From Rhea pennata (Eukaryota > Chordata > Aves > Rheiformes > Rheidae), in assembly GCF_028389875.1 (NCBI RefSeq), contig NC_084678.1:12244899-12308898 (forward strand): a stretch of 64,000 nucleotides of DNA, in the 5' to 3' direction. The notes beneath the pieces were generated by a model that was given only the letters and a program-made list of their open reading frames with translations, was not told where the DNA came from and ran no database searches. Numbering within the stretch: position 1 is the first letter of the stretch; each line of letters begins with the position of its first letter. Shown piece after piece: positions 45,200-59,166 of the stretch. The position numbers were made by a program, and so were the translations under genes.

Positions 45200-46760
45200 A
45201 CCAACGAAAAATGCGCCATATTAGTCCATAGAAACAATCAGAGCTTCAGGCAGATGCAATCCCTGCTCCGAGGCCCTAGGAAGTTGGCCGCTCCCTTCGG
45301 GACCCCTGAGCTCCCCTGAGCGCGCTGGGACTGCAGCACTCCCGGGGAATTCCTGCTGGACACTCAGGGAGAGGAAACTCTGGCCCTTCGCTCTGGAGCA
45401 CCGGGCAGAGAATTTCCACACTCTGCGGGGTTTCCTGCACTGGCTGCCACCACCTAATGATTTCTCCAGCCCTTCCCTTTACTGAAACCTGCCTGGTAAC
45501 AACTTATTTTTTCTGCTGCCTGTGCCTGTGGATCGTTTCACAATACTATCGGCCATACACAGAGCTTTTAAGGACCCGTTAGACAACGGGAACCAAGCAG
45601 AAGTGACAAGAAGAGCCCGCTGCAAGCCAAGAGGAACCCTCCAGTGATGTCTCCCAGCCCAGCCCATGCGCAGGAGAGGCCCCGCGTCGCAAGCACCACC
45701 CTGCGTGGTTGGAAGTCATCGGCGTGGGACACCTGCCCGCTGCTCCCGACCTGGCGAGCAGCTCCCTCGCTCCTCTGAGATCACAGCCTCCCGCTTTGCT
45801 GACCCCAGCAGCCCTTTATGTGGAAAGTAACCCAACAAAAGCATGCTTGATAGCATCCTGCAAATATTTTTTAATAACTGGTAATGGAAGGAAAAAGAAA
45901 CAGGCCATTCGGTGAGTCCGCTCTCTACAAAGCGCCCGCACGTGTTTCCCTTGGCGCAGCTTGAAGCACTGAAGAAGAGGGGACCGGCTTTTGCACAAAT
46001 ACAAACCTCCAGGGTGGGTCACTGCAGCCGCGGGGAGGACGATCCCGGCCCAGTGTCGTCGGGACTGTAGGACACGAGAGCTTACAAAGACACTGTGTTT
46101 GTCTGCACAGGGCAAATTTCTTCAAATTAAAACATAAGCAAGTACGGGCACAAACCTCAACTAAATACAAGCAAGCAGATGTTTGCCGGTGCAATTTCCG
46201 AAACATTCAAACACTGCCTCACAGAAACAAGTGCAGTTCACCAGCTAGCATGATTTGGTCCAAAGAATTGAGGAACGAAGCAGGTTTTCAAAGGCACTGA
46301 CTAATTAGTCACTCGTTCAAAATGGAGCAGGGAACCAATACAAAAAACTGAAGAAAAAACGATATTCATCCCTCGTCACAAACAGCCCCAAACCAGCACC
46401 TTCACCAGCAAGCCCAGTAAAGCTCCTAAGTTTGGCTTAAATACAGGCAGGGGAACATGCCTGAACTCCCAAAACTTTTGAAGAAGAAATTCAAATCCAC
46501 GTACATAGCGCTATTAACAGAAAAGTTCAAAACTCTCAAACTCTAAAAAGACTTCAGGATAATTCACATTTCATGGTTGTGTCTTACAAAGTGCCAAGCC
46601 AAAACCTCTAAGATAAACGTATTTAAAATCGCAACGATTCGGGGGGAACGCCAGGGCCCTGGAGCCCGGCCTGCTGGCCTCGGCGGCGGCTGGCCGGGCA
46701 GCCCGACGGGGCGAGCAGAGCCCGGCTGGCTCCCTCGCTGCTGCCTTAGCTGGTGCTCTC
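45200..46760. promoter_or_regulatory. CpG-rich cluster, possible promoter
   Basis: CpGs are moderately dense at 45260-45360, dense at 45660-45780 (about 11 in 110 bases), again at 46020-46080 and at 46640-46740 (about 10 in 90 bases, with CTCGGCGGCGGCTGGCCGGG). Between them sequence is ordinary. A plus frame (45709-45915) ends in a donor-like CG then GTGAGTCC, but its protein is not recognisable. The cluster may mark a transcript start in either direction. Confidence 0.45.
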
Positions 46761-49725
46761 CTCCCTATCTCTTGCTAATTCCTCCTCATCGCTTTCTTCC
46801 TGTGGTGAAATACGAAAGCGTAGAAACTATTTCTTCACAGTGACCCAGAGCTTTGCCGGGCACTTCACTGTTTGCTCCCTGGAGAGCCACTAATGGCTCC
46901 ATCTGACATGAAGTTCTCACATTTAAAATAAATGGTATAAACACAGCCCTCTCCAGAAAGATCTAAAGAGCAAAATAAGGAATTTGCTTTAGTCTAGGAA
47001 GCTCTACCTACAGTATTTTTTAATGCTTTTAACTAACAAGTAGTTCTGATGATCTTTTTAAAAAATAAAGTCAAAGTATTCTTCTCTTTAAGTTCTTTTT
47101 ATTAAGGTCCAAGATTTGTATTTCCACATAAGGAATAAAAACTCCAATCGTGTTTCAGTAGAAAGAATGGTGGAAACTCCCACTGACCTCAGTTAAGAAT
47201 AGGCCCTTGTGCAAGATTTGGGAAGCAAGTTTCTTGGGAAACAATTTTTACTAACTGCTATAGAGAGTTCACATTTTTTTTCTTCTTTTCTGCTTTCTTT
47301 GCACTGATACTTAAAGCACAAGCTTAGACTGCTTTTGTTTTTTAAAACCTACATAAGTTTATGTCAACTAAGCTATATACATGGTGCCTCATTCTTTACC
47401 TAAATGCTAAAATTTATTATTCCTAAAAAATAATATAGCTTGATTTCAACAGAAGTTGTATAAACTTTAGATAAAATATAGCTAGCAATCACTAATTTCC
47501 ACTGAGACTCAGACACTTCTGAAAACAACTTCTTGGTATCAGTAAGGGTACAACCCGGCATCTCTTGTTATATGCCTCCCCACACACCAAACAAAATAAC
47601 CAGTAAAGTTCTTGTATGGACCTGTATGTGATTTGAGATCTTATTTAAACTTCCTTCTAAATATGCAAGTATAGTCCTGCTCTCACTTAAGTGACGTGAA
47701 TCGGGATACCCTCAGTGTAATCAGTGGTGGCACCACACTGCACAACCAGAATAAATTAAATAACAGGTATAATAAATGAGTTTATCCTCTTTTTATAGGC
47801 TCACCTGTATTTACGCTTGTAAGACAGAGGTCACTTAGAGGGCACCTGAGACACAACTCACCCTAGATCCTGGTTACCAGCAACTCTTAACTCCACCAGC
47901 TCACACAGCTTTCTCTGCCCTCCAGTTACAGCACTTAACATTTAAAGTGACCTTTACAGATTGGTTTTGCTTTTCATAGGTTAAAAAAATCTTTCCCACT
48001 ACAGTGCATGGATTTTCCAGTAAATTCAAGCACTTAACTCTGCAGTATTTTACTATTTCTGGATTAGGGCATGTTTCAAAATTTGTCCTGAATAACAAGT
48101 ACATTCATGAAATTATGGTCACATTGTACGAAGCCTAAGAATCATCCTGGAATAAGAAACAGTCCAAGCAACAAAATTTGGCGCTGGATGCAAATTTTCC
48201 CCAAAGTTTAGGAGCAGTTGGCTCTCTTCTGCTACGGCTGCATTCTGAACGTGGGCTCCTCTACATGGCTCCTGAGATCATCATACTGTATATTTGGTCA
48301 AGACTGTATATTCTGTCATAAGTAGTATACCTTATACCTCTTCCAATTCTGTTTTCTTCCAAAGATAGTCTTTAGAAGAGCGCTAATCCTGTCATATTTT
48401 TTACTTGCTAATAGGAGGACATGCCAAGTAGAAATGCAAGCAGATTTTGTATGGTCTCCAACATTTACCTTCTCAAGTGACTTACACAGATCAGCATTAT
48501 TTGTTATTATTAAAAATACTATGTTTTGCTATAAAAGAGTCCTAGCAGGAATGTATTATTACCTCAGCTGACCACAAGATGGAAATCCTTTTCCATAAGA
48601 CACCTCTTGATTGGGGAAAAAAATTAATATTATGTATGTATGTGTACACACACACAGCCTTTTTCAAAGGGATTTCCAGAAAGTATTTTAGGGGAAGCAA
48701 AGCAGGTTTTCTCATCCTGTCAGTAACATGTTTAGGAGGCCACATCTATTTCATGTTCTTTCTTTATCCAGGAAAAAATAATTAGAAGAGACTTCCCAGG
48801 AGATGGGGAAGCTCCTGGGCCTCTCATCTTGCAACCTCTTCTGCTTGACAGCAGGCGCTGAGGAGGAGGCAGAGGGCTGGGTGCCCTGCACCTCCCTGCC
48901 TTGCCTCGGCTTGGGCACAGCACCCCAGACGTGGACCCAAAAGGGATTTTATCAGCAGACATGTCAGAGTAATTGTAAGAGCCTTTTATGCAGGTGGATT
49001 GCCATGCTGTGCTGTTTGTTATCAATTCCATTGCTCTAATAGAAGTTCAATTTTTACTCTGATGAAAACCAAAGTCTTTTCATGGAAACTTTTCCATTTT
49101 CCAAGATGGGCAGTTTCAGTCAGAAATCATTCTGACCGAAATTCCTAGGCAGCTGTAGTCATTATGCCAATAGCTTAGACATACCAAGCAGAGAAAAGTA
49201 CTATCAACATGTGTCTGCGTTTAATTTGGAAACATGAAGGACAAAGTGAAATCCTTCTTCATACCATTACAGTTTTTTAGAGCTAAAAAGCCCTCTAAGG
49301 AATAATCTCAGACACCTAAAACCTGCTATGGCAGAGTTCAGAGAGTTGAGTGAAACTTTGTCTAACCTGCTACACAAACCAAATCACTGCTCTGGGATCT
49401 AAATGCTAAATGTCATTTATTTTTGTTGCTGCTTATTTACAAAAGTGTCCACAGAACTGCACTGGAATGCCATTGGGCATAAACGGACCTAAAACGCTAT
49501 TCTTTCCCCAAAGGGCTACAGAACTATTAGTGAAACAGGCCAGTGGGAAGATGAGTCCCTTTGTCACCTCCAAAGGGAGGCGACCTGCACGGCATGTTCT
49601 GGACTTCAGGAGGGGGGATCTGGCTGTTTTACTGCACAGCCCCTCGCTCACACTGCCACTGCATCTAGCCACGCTCACTGCAACAACAGCTTGCTTTTTA
49701 ACAAGCTATTTACTCTGAAAGAAAT
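46761..49725. other. Gene-free AT-rich stretch
   Basis: No frame over about 100 codons and no domain was found. A GC-moderate patch at 48790-48920 yields overlapping frames on both strands. No repeats beyond short A/T and CA runs (48651-48656) were seen. Confidence 0.6.
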
Positions 49726-49945
49726 GACAGAATAGCTTGTATATTTTTAATTATCTGATCATGTTTTCCCCTCTAAATCTAATTGAGACTGCAAGGAGGG
49801 AACTACATTTAAAGAAAGACAAGACATTTGCATATGTTTTGCTGATTATAGTAGTTGCACATTTTACTTTAAACATCAATGGGTTGCAACTGCTATTCAA
49901 ATGATATGGAAATTGCTACTTTATACTGAAATTTCCCTTGAGCAA
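49726..49945. promoter_or_regulatory. Candidate enhancer with perfect octamer
   Basis: ATTTGCAT at 49826-49833 is a perfect POU octamer. AATTATCTGATC, TCTAATTGAGA and CATCAATGG occur within 120 bases in non-repetitive AT-rich sequence. Enhancer function is inferred only. Confidence 0.25.
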
Positions 49946-51555
49946 CAAAGGAAAGGATTAGCACATGGCTCCTTTTTTTTTTTTTTCCTTTTCTCTTCTT
50001 CTTTTCATTTTAATAAAACAGTATGGCAGTGGGAAAGTCTTTGATGGTTCATGAACAGCACCTGTATCATTTAATTCTTTATTCATACAAATTTATAGAG
50101 TACTTGAATCCTTTTGTGTAACTCCTATGACAACAATTTCTGATTAAAATATGCTTATGTATCTGAAATACTGAATTAACTTAATTTCCACAAAACCTCT
50201 ACCCCACCAAAATATACATACAAACGTAGGCTATGTGAGTGGTTACACAATGGAATTAGGGTACTAGCAACAATTTATAACAATTTTGTTACCAATATTT
50301 TCAGATTCAGATGAAGCTAATCAACTCAGTGCCCTCACAGAGCCTGCCTTCTTCACACATACTCAAGAAACCTTTCTCATGTGGCCAGTGCCAGTGAAGA
50401 CTGAATCGTACACTTTTCTAGCAGAATATAGCCAAGTCAGTGCAAATGAGAATCAAATCACAGTTAAATCATAGTGTGATTTTTTCCTACTGAAGCTCTG
50501 ATAAGTACAATTAGCTGTGTTCAGATCGGTTGCAAGATTGATCCTTTAATCCCTGTCCAGCTCAGCACCTTCTATGCAGTCCTAAATATGGAAAATTTTT
50601 ATTAAATTTTATCAGTAAACTCACTCAAGGCAGTAGAGGTGAAAAATGTAAGGGATGTATGGAGACAGCTTTCCTCATCTCCCCAAAGATTTATTACTTT
50701 TAAAGAAGACTGATTAAAGCCAATTTAGAGATTTTGCATATTAGTGCAACTTACTGATAATGGTAGAGAAACGTGAGAAAATGCATATCACTGGCTCCTT
50801 ACTTATCTTAAAGTTGCCTACCAAGGAAAGGTTTGACAAGGACAGTCAGCCTTTCCACTGATTCTACTCCTAGAGAATACTCTTTATCCAAATTGTGTGC
50901 TATAATCTGAACATGTCCTTTCAACATGGCTAGCCAGAATCTGGTAGAGAAATAAAAGTACATTACAAACAAAATATTTTTAAAATAATACCCTGCATTA
51001 ATTTGTAAAGCAGTCTGTCTAAAGACACTCACATTTCTTTTTTGATACCACAGCTGTTTCACTGTGCTAGAATAGTGGGCAATTATCAAGTCTTCACCAC
51101 ATCAGATATTTTCCCTGTTCTTGAAAATAGAGAATTAATTTAAAAACCAAAACCCCAAGCTCAGTCACTAGGTTCTTGTCTTCCTTGAGCATTTAGCAAA
51201 GATCTGGTGATAGCATTTCAGTTTTTCGTATCAAGGTTCAGAACAGAAATGCAAACAGAATGGTTAAACAAAGAAACTCCTTTCTCTCAATAAAAAGTCC
51301 CAATACGTCATCCACAACACACACCAATGCCAGTCCAGAACTGCCTACATTATGCAGGGGCACAAATTCTACTTTTATTCACACACTTCTGCAACACCAC
51401 TGCCTTCAGTGGATTTTTCCTCACAAAAGTGAAAGGACAACATTACTTCAAAACATTTGCTTGCATTGCATTCATCACACTAAAACCAACACAACAGGGC
51501 AGGCCACAATAGATTCATGCAAGTGCACTGATAACCATACTTACAGTTTTGGTTT
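49946..51555. other. Gene-free AT-rich stretch
   Basis: It contains a T14 tract at 49973-49986. Frames at 50808-51089 minus and 51260-51571 plus are anonymous. Nothing else was recognised. Confidence 0.6.
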
Positions 51556-51960
51556 TGTTAGTCGCACATGAATATTTATGCACATTTCCAGGCTACGTCC
51601 CCTGGTTTGCACAGGGCACAGGTTGTCAGCAGCTGAAAGCCATTAGCGTCTGACAGCTGCTAAAATAGCTTGTTTGAAACAAATAGGTGGTCTCACGCAT
51701 TGTCTAGCAGGCAGGTGATTAAGGCGTCATTGTGAGTTGCATCTTCTTTGGCAGTTGCACGGACAAGGCAAGGCCTGCTTCCCCTCCTCAGACCTGCCTG
51801 GTGGAGGCGAGATTTAATTATTATCACTATATAATGGGTAGTTTGTAGGAGACCTGACAGAAACAGATAGTGGGCAAACACAGCACGCAGATCACAGCCA
51901 GTGGAGTAATTACAATCCAAGCGAGAGTGTATGAGCTGACTGGGAGCAGCAGATGTTGCT
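51556..51960. promoter_or_regulatory. Candidate conserved regulatory element with E-boxes
   Basis: Two CAGCTG E-boxes (51630-51635 and 51654-51659) flank CATTAGCG. Further on are GCAGGTGATTAAGGCG, AGATTTAATTATTATC and GGAGTAATTACAATCC, each of bHLH or homeodomain type. Composition is even, with retained CpGs and no simple repeat. This is one of the most enhancer-like blocks in the window, though a single sequence cannot show conservation. Confidence 0.3.
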
Positions 51961-54900
51961 GCCCATCAGCATCTCCATATGAACCATATGTTCAAATGCT
52001 ACTTGAAAAGAAGAGAGCAGAACATTGTTTACATTATTTGCAGGGCTGAAGGATGTTCATGTGAGAGATTCCTGGGGCGATACCTATTTTCTCAATGGGA
52101 AATCCAGGGAACCTCTTCGGAACAGAGAGGTGGATGACATCCAGTGAGCAGCAATGAAAACTGCATGGAGGGATGCCTGGCAGGATCCAAGGAGGAATAT
52201 ATTCCTTCATGATCAACCTACCAAGCTCCTCTCCTCCCAGACCTGCTTTGTGGATCTGATTCTCAGGTAGGGGCATGGAAATGAACTCATGAACTGCAGT
52301 TGTGCTCCATGGGAGAGAGAGATGAGACCTGCGCATTGGGCAGATGACCGAGCCACCTCAAGTGGGTTGTCAAGCTCCAGCTCACATTTCACCTCCCTCG
52401 CTGGAAAAGGTCGCACGCATGGCAAGTACAAGATGCTGCCCAGTTTGCACCTGGGCATTAGGCTTCTTGTTTTCTCAAAAAACAAAATAAAAGCATCTGG
52501 CGGGCACAGATCAAGGGGATGATCTAACACATCAGAAGAGAGGTACAATGCAGGGCAGCCTTTCTGAGATGCTAGAAATGCTTGTCTTCATATCACACTA
52601 TTAAACACAATTATTCCACTCAAGGCTATTTCGTAAGTTATTCAAGAAAAATTGATGTAAAAACAGGAAATGTCAACATATGCACATTACTTCCTTTTTG
52701 AACCATTTGCTTGGCAACCACCTCATGGTTTACCTCAATCTATCTTTCAAAAGCAAATCAATATTTACCTTCATAAGTTTAACATTTAAAGGATTTCTGA
52801 AATTACTTCACCTACACTGCATCCCCTTACAGACTGGTGACACTATCCCTTTTATCACACTTCACATTTTCAGCATTCTTTTATTTTTTTTCCAAGTGTG
52901 TGTGAATAATTGTGAATTATAAACACATATATGCATGTTTTTCTAAAAAAGCCATATTCAATAGCAACATACATTTGGTTTTTAAATTGCCATTCTATCA
53001 CACTGTAAACAACCATGTACATTCCACTGTCTTTCATGCAAAGCCAGAATCAGAACTTTTCAACATTTCCTTATTCAGAATAAATTAAAAACAAACCAGG
53101 CACCCTAGAGGGAGATGGTCTTGACAGAAAAGGTGTCCAGGTGTTAGCGTTTCCTTGTTTAACTAATATAGTCTTACAAATACCACAGCATTTTTCCTGT
53201 AGACATACAAAAGTCTCAAAATCAGGGGTTCCCAGATAATGTGCACCTGAGGAAAGAATTGGGTCTTTTATCTGGGCGTACAAGCAGGATATCAGCAAAG
53301 ATGACTGTATGCGAGTATAACATTTTTGGAGCTAGCTTTTCCACTTCACTTCAGCTTTTCCCATTTGTAAAACTCCTGTAAGAAAGCATACAATCGCCAA
53401 GGACAACACAGCCTGATCCTAACTCAAATCCACAGCGCCATTCGCCACAACTTTCCCTGTGCTCTGGTCTTTCGAAAGTGGATGGAGTACCAGAGGGACG
53501 AGGTGGGGATGGGAGAGCGGCTGCAGCAAATCGCACTATGAGCACTAAGCTCTCTCGGCCGATGCATCCTTGGGCCATTAGTTATCAGGGCAGGGAGAAA
53601 GAATTGGGATGCTGTCGAGGGCTGTGAGCCTGCTGTCTTGGAGAGGCTCAGCACTTTTTGAGCACGCAAAGAATATGGCCTTGATCTCAGAGCAAGAACC
53701 TTTTCCCAATGTTCTGTGTACATAGTTACTATAATAAGCACAATCATGGTGAATGTGTGTGCAAATAATGGGTTATGTATCTTCTTGGTAATTTATACAT
53801 CTTTGTTCCTGTTTTCATTTCAATTCATTTTTGAAAACAGTGAGCATGAATACATACCCCATTCTCCTGCATATGCACATTATGGCTCCAATTCACAAAC
53901 CTAAATGTTTGGAAACAGGAAACAATTCTTGCTAAAATCACCAGTGAAGAACTGACCTCTGTTATCCAGTCCCAAGGCTAACAAAATGCTCACTGCTGCA
54001 TGTTTGTGCAGTGCATTTTAAAAATATGCAATGTTTAAAATATACACAATTAATATTAACAAAGACCTGTAGTTCTCAGAGCGGGTGACTGGAATGAGCA
54101 TTGGCTTCTGTCTGATGGGCAATGACCTTTTGGAATATTTTTAGGCTCTGTTCCATAAGCAATATGTCTTACACAAATTACTTCTGCCTGGATATAAACC
54201 AGCATTAACCATGAAAGAAAGAGTGAGCAACATGGGTGAATCTGTGTCTGCTAACATTATGAGAAAAAATAAAATGACCAAAGCTTTTGAGAGCATTTAT
54301 AAACTGCATAATTTTCTCTCTTGTTTAATCCTGTACAGGCAGAAATGATATGCCATGGATAATGACATTCACAATGGACGGAAGCATTATATGATTCTCC
54401 CATTTTTGAGTAAAGGAAGGAGAATATAGTTATTAGCTCCTTGTAAGAAAGAGAATGATTAGATCTTAATACAATCCATTATGCATTTAAATAAAAAGGT
54501 TTTGTGTTTTTCTTTAAGAAGAAACACTTGCTTAGATAGCTACTCAAAAGCTTTCAATCTCCATAGCATTTGTCTGAAAAATAAAGTTAGAAAAAACATA
54601 TGTGGAGAAGTATTTACCATTCTGTCTGTAGAATGTGATTGGCTCTTCTAGCCACTGGAGAATCCAAACTTCAGTCACCCTTAACATACCATTGGCTCAT
54701 ATAATTACAATTCAATACAAATAGAGAATAAAAAAGTCTAGGAAATGGCATGAAGGATTAGGGAAAGTAGAATGAAGTAAATAAAATAGAAACTATGAAG
54801 TTCAATATTTTCACACCTCAGAATTTTTGTCCAAGTTATAAAGGGAATGTAGACATAAAGGAAATGCAGATTCAGATTCTAGGAACTCAGCAATTATTGA

Positions 54901-57900
54901 ACAAATGCAAAATATACATCCAGAACACCTTCTGTAAACTATCTCTGTAAAAAGTACATAGAAAATACGATTTAGCTAACATTTGCTATGACTCATTAGA
55001 TAGATGGAGGAAGAGCCACCAAACACACTAACCTGCTTCCAGCTCTTGCCAACAGTAAATCTGTAGAAAGGAGTACTATAAATGGGGGAAACACAAAATG
55101 AATCTACCCAGAGTACCTTCTCAGCTTCTAGCTATCAGTACTTTAGGGACTTCTTGAGCCAGAGGAATGCTTTAGATCCACGCTAACATTAGCAACACCG
55201 TAACTGCAGCAGTTGATAGCATCCTCAAAAAGGGAACAAAGAAGCAGAACAATTTGGTACCATCATTAAATATACATATATACAATGACCACGTATACAA
55301 AGACCTCTGTATCCAAAGAGTCTGAATGTATAGTGTTCATTATGGGAAAAGCAAAACAAGATGACCTTAAACTCTGATCACCTCTCTACATACTCAAACA
55401 CAACTGAGAAGTTTTAAAATGATCGATACTGATTTTTAATTGATAGATTTTTTACAGCAGTATAAAATTTGGTGGAGAACAGGATCATCTCTCTCTATTT
55501 CAGCAACAAACATAAACGAATGTCTGTAGTTACCCCACAAACAAAAACTAATGTATCTTTGCTCAGTCATTCTGTAGCAAATGAAGAGCTACCAGGAAGT
55601 GTTTTATCAACAAGTCACACCACAGACCAAAGCTTTGTGAATGTTTAGAGAGGAGATATAAGATGAAGGGCCTGTTCCTATCCACTTGCAATTAGAAAAG
55701 CCAAATGTGAACATATAAACATCAATACCCAAAAGATGAAGAGAGTTCCAAACCGGATTTTAATTATTTCACCAAGACTCCTGAAATAAAAGACAGGAGA
55801 ATTGAACCCAATGTAGAAGTACTACAGAGACAGGAAAAGAACAGGATATGATTGCATAAAGGATCACCCGCTTTAGGTGACACTGACAGCCCATTTCCCT
55901 CCCTGTTACATCACTTGCAGGTTTCTCGTTAAGCCTGTTTTTTTTAAAACCTCATCCGCAAAAGACCAATGGCACCAAATTCCGGCATTTACAAGAGGCT
56001 TTGCTTGTGATGACACCGCGCCGGCACTGCTGCTGCTCCCTTCTCTGGGCACACAAGGAGCAACGGTTCAGTGCACCAGGGATGCAAGTGAGTGGTGCTT
56101 TCAGAGCTGAGAGCTCCCAATGTTCTCACCTAAGGTGAGCAGCTTTCACATAGGGGTAGAGATGGTCAAAGCCCCACCAGCTGCTGAGGTCTGTCTTTTC
56201 AGCTGCCCTGGATGTGGTCCTTTTATGATAGAACGCTACAGTTTTTCATCTGCTCTGGTCCCCTCTGAAGCTCACTAGCGTACACTGTGGCCAACCCTCA
56301 GATTCTGCTGGGGTCCAAATGAGGGAGTCCTGTCCTGGCAGAAGAGCCAGAGTCCCAAGGCATCAGTTCTTATCATATTTCAGCAATATCACATGCATTT
56401 TAGGTTGAAATCTCAATCTTCAACTCCATGAGTGCATGTTCATCCTTTCTTTGTTCACTGTTTGAGCCATATTGGCACATTCAGTCCAAATTTTCTTGCA
56501 AGCATCTGATTTAATTACATTTGTGGTTGTGAAGTATGGAGAATAAGCTACATAGCCTAACCGATTTCAAACTATAAGAAAAAAAAACACACAAATTTCC
56601 CATTAAAACAGATTAAAAGATAAAATCTATATCATCTTCTCTGTTTAAGAATTTGAGATTAAACTCTTCTGGTGTAATGGTGCCACCAGCAGATAATAGT
56701 TAGAACTGGATTTAGACAAAAAACTTAGCCAAAAATACAAATTTCTACATAAGCTATTTAAGCTTCCAAAAATGTATCTTTTAATTAAAAAAAAAAAGTA
56801 AGAATATGGAAGTTAAAAATTAGTTATAAAGGTGATCTATCAGCAGAGAAGACTGTGATTCGTGTTTTTTGTATAATTCCATTTTGTGCTTGCCTACAAC
56901 TTCTAAAGATACAGAAGTGCTAGTGACAGTATGGGATTTTCTTCCAGAGTAGAAGCTGGTGATTTTTCAAGTCTGTGCAACTGATACATACTGGAGCAGC
57001 AATAACATTAATCTCTGAGAACTGAATGACTACTGCTCTTTAGTTTTGTTTATATGAATACTGATCTGATACATGCTGAATATTTGAGTGGAACACTCTT
57101 TTGTTTTCAAGAGAAACCCAAAACTTTCATTACTTCTTCTGCAGAGGGAGAACTGAGAATACATGTTTCTCCAGTCACTGCAGTGCTGACATTCCCAACA
57201 CTAATGTCACTCTTCGATCTATAGCACCTTCATTACATTTAAAGTTGGTCTCTTTACATTCACATCTACGAAATGGTTTTAGGAATTGGGAATACAACCT
57301 GACACATCCTCTGGTAAGTTTGCAAGCACAAAAGACTCCCCAAAAATGCGAAGCCAAAAATATCTTACAATGGAGAAAAAAACAAGACCAGCATCAAAAC
57401 AGTTTGTGAGCAGTATGATAGATCCCACAGCTCCACTTGCTAACTGCTGATTCCCTGAGGCTGTAGCCCTAATCCAACTGAATCAATACTCAGAAATCCT
57501 ATCTGACACCATGGAGAGTAAATAATTCAGGTTAGTTGAAAAATGTCTCTTTACCTCTATCCCCATACTATTTATTTCTTGAGATTTTAGACGTAGCAAA
57601 GAAAAAAAAATCATAAACTTTGTCTTAACAGATGCAAATGTTTCAGATACTAGTTCTCCAGAGAGGATGCTCCTACCCTGATTGGATCTACCTGTATTGC
57701 GTCTTCCACTGCACACCACAGCCCTCTCCTTAGTGAGTGGAAGCAAGGTATCATGAGAGCATCCAACTGGAAATTCAATTTTCTGCTATAGAACAAATTT
57801 GCCAGGCAATTTTCAGCCAGCAATTAAAAGTGGACATTAGGAGGTATCTCTATTTGCTAGAAAACTAAAACAAACCCTGAAGCCACAGCCTTTGCCAGTG

Positions 57901-59128
57901 TTCACCTGTGCTTTAGCATTACCTGCTCAAATTTCCTACTTCATGGAATCTATCAGCTCAGCCATTGCCTGGTCCGTCTCGGGTGAAGCAAGTTAAATAG
58001 CCGTCTGAGCTGCTGCTCACAGTCCGTGCAGTCAGAAACAGCACACTCTGCTTCCTCACTGTTAGAAGAGGGGTTACACAAAGTTATCCTCTCCTTCACC
58101 TCCAACCTTCCAGTCTGGCCCAGCAGCATCTCTCAACTGGGAAATAAAGCAAAAAGCAAAAATCTCTGAACAGAGCTCCTCTGCACATTCGTGGAATATG
58201 CCTTCCAGGAATAAGTTATTTGCAAGCTGTCCCACATGGAATTCATAGAGTTCCTTCAGGAAAAGTTATATTAAAAGTCTTCATGAAGCTTAAACTGTAA
58301 ATAATTCAAAATAATATTCTAGAGTAGCATATAAATGGTGTAGTAATAAAGCATGCTCACAGTTAGAGTTTATCTGTTCTCCTGTTGATCGAAACTATCT
58401 CATTTTTTTTCCAGCTCTGAACTTGAATTTCTAAAAGGATGAGAAAAGATAGACAGAAAATGAAACTGCCTGTGGTCTTTTTCTTCTATTATAAAGGAGT
58501 AAAAATAGGTCATAAATAAAACTTCCAAAAATGCTTTCCAAGTCACCTTTAAAACCAAGACACATTAAAAATGCATATTTCATGCTCATTTTGCTGAAAG
58601 GCTGACAAGCCATATTATTTTAATTCTACCAACGTAAAATGAAGTTGTTTGTCCTTACCTATAAAGGTCTGTGCCTAAATCCTATTTTATTTGTAGGTAT
58701 CAGCAAAAAAATTTAGAACCTATAATAAATGAATGATATATTCTCATCATGAAATTGCCACTTTATTTAAGTAACTAGCATGTAGCCTTAAATTGCTTAT
58801 TTCTAAAACAACTTACCTGAGATTATTTTTTCCTCTTAGACACAAATCATTTAGAATCAAGCAGCTACTGATTCTTTAAATTAAGGTGCAAAATGTAGTA
58901 ATATAAGCTATACAACACATTTCTGTTATAATTGGGAATAGTTTAATCAAATCTTGGCAATTAAAATAAATATGATACATTTCACATACAAAAGCGACAG
59001 CTGACAATTCAGGATTGGCAAAACAACACTGATGGTACAAAGCAAAACTGATACAAATCTTATCTTCCATGAAGAAAGAATTTCATGTGAAACTTTCAGG
59101 AGAGCAAGAAAATGTTGAAATAACAGTT

Positions 59129-59131
<3 letters not shown>
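51961..59131. other. Gene-free AT-rich stretch
   Basis: No reading frame with domains was found, and the longest is about 111 codons. Sequence from 54000 to 55860 is especially AT-rich and stop-dense. An A11 run lies near 56788. No RNA gene or transposon was recognised. Confidence 0.6.

Positions 59132-59165
<34 letters not shown>
59132..59165. repeat. Poly(T) tract, T34
   Basis: Thirty-four T residues. If this were a minus-strand retrocopy, its transcript would read leftward from the CpG-containing sequence at 59166-59480, where a 106-codon plus frame of unknown nature lies. No parent gene was recognised and no flanking duplication is evident. Confidence 0.95.

Positions 59166-59166
<1 letters not shown>

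Noticed and set aside
58811-58819. Minus-strand exon boundary at CAG then GTAAGT
   Set aside because: The flanking minus-strand sequence is AT-rich and stop-dense, with no plausible coding exon.
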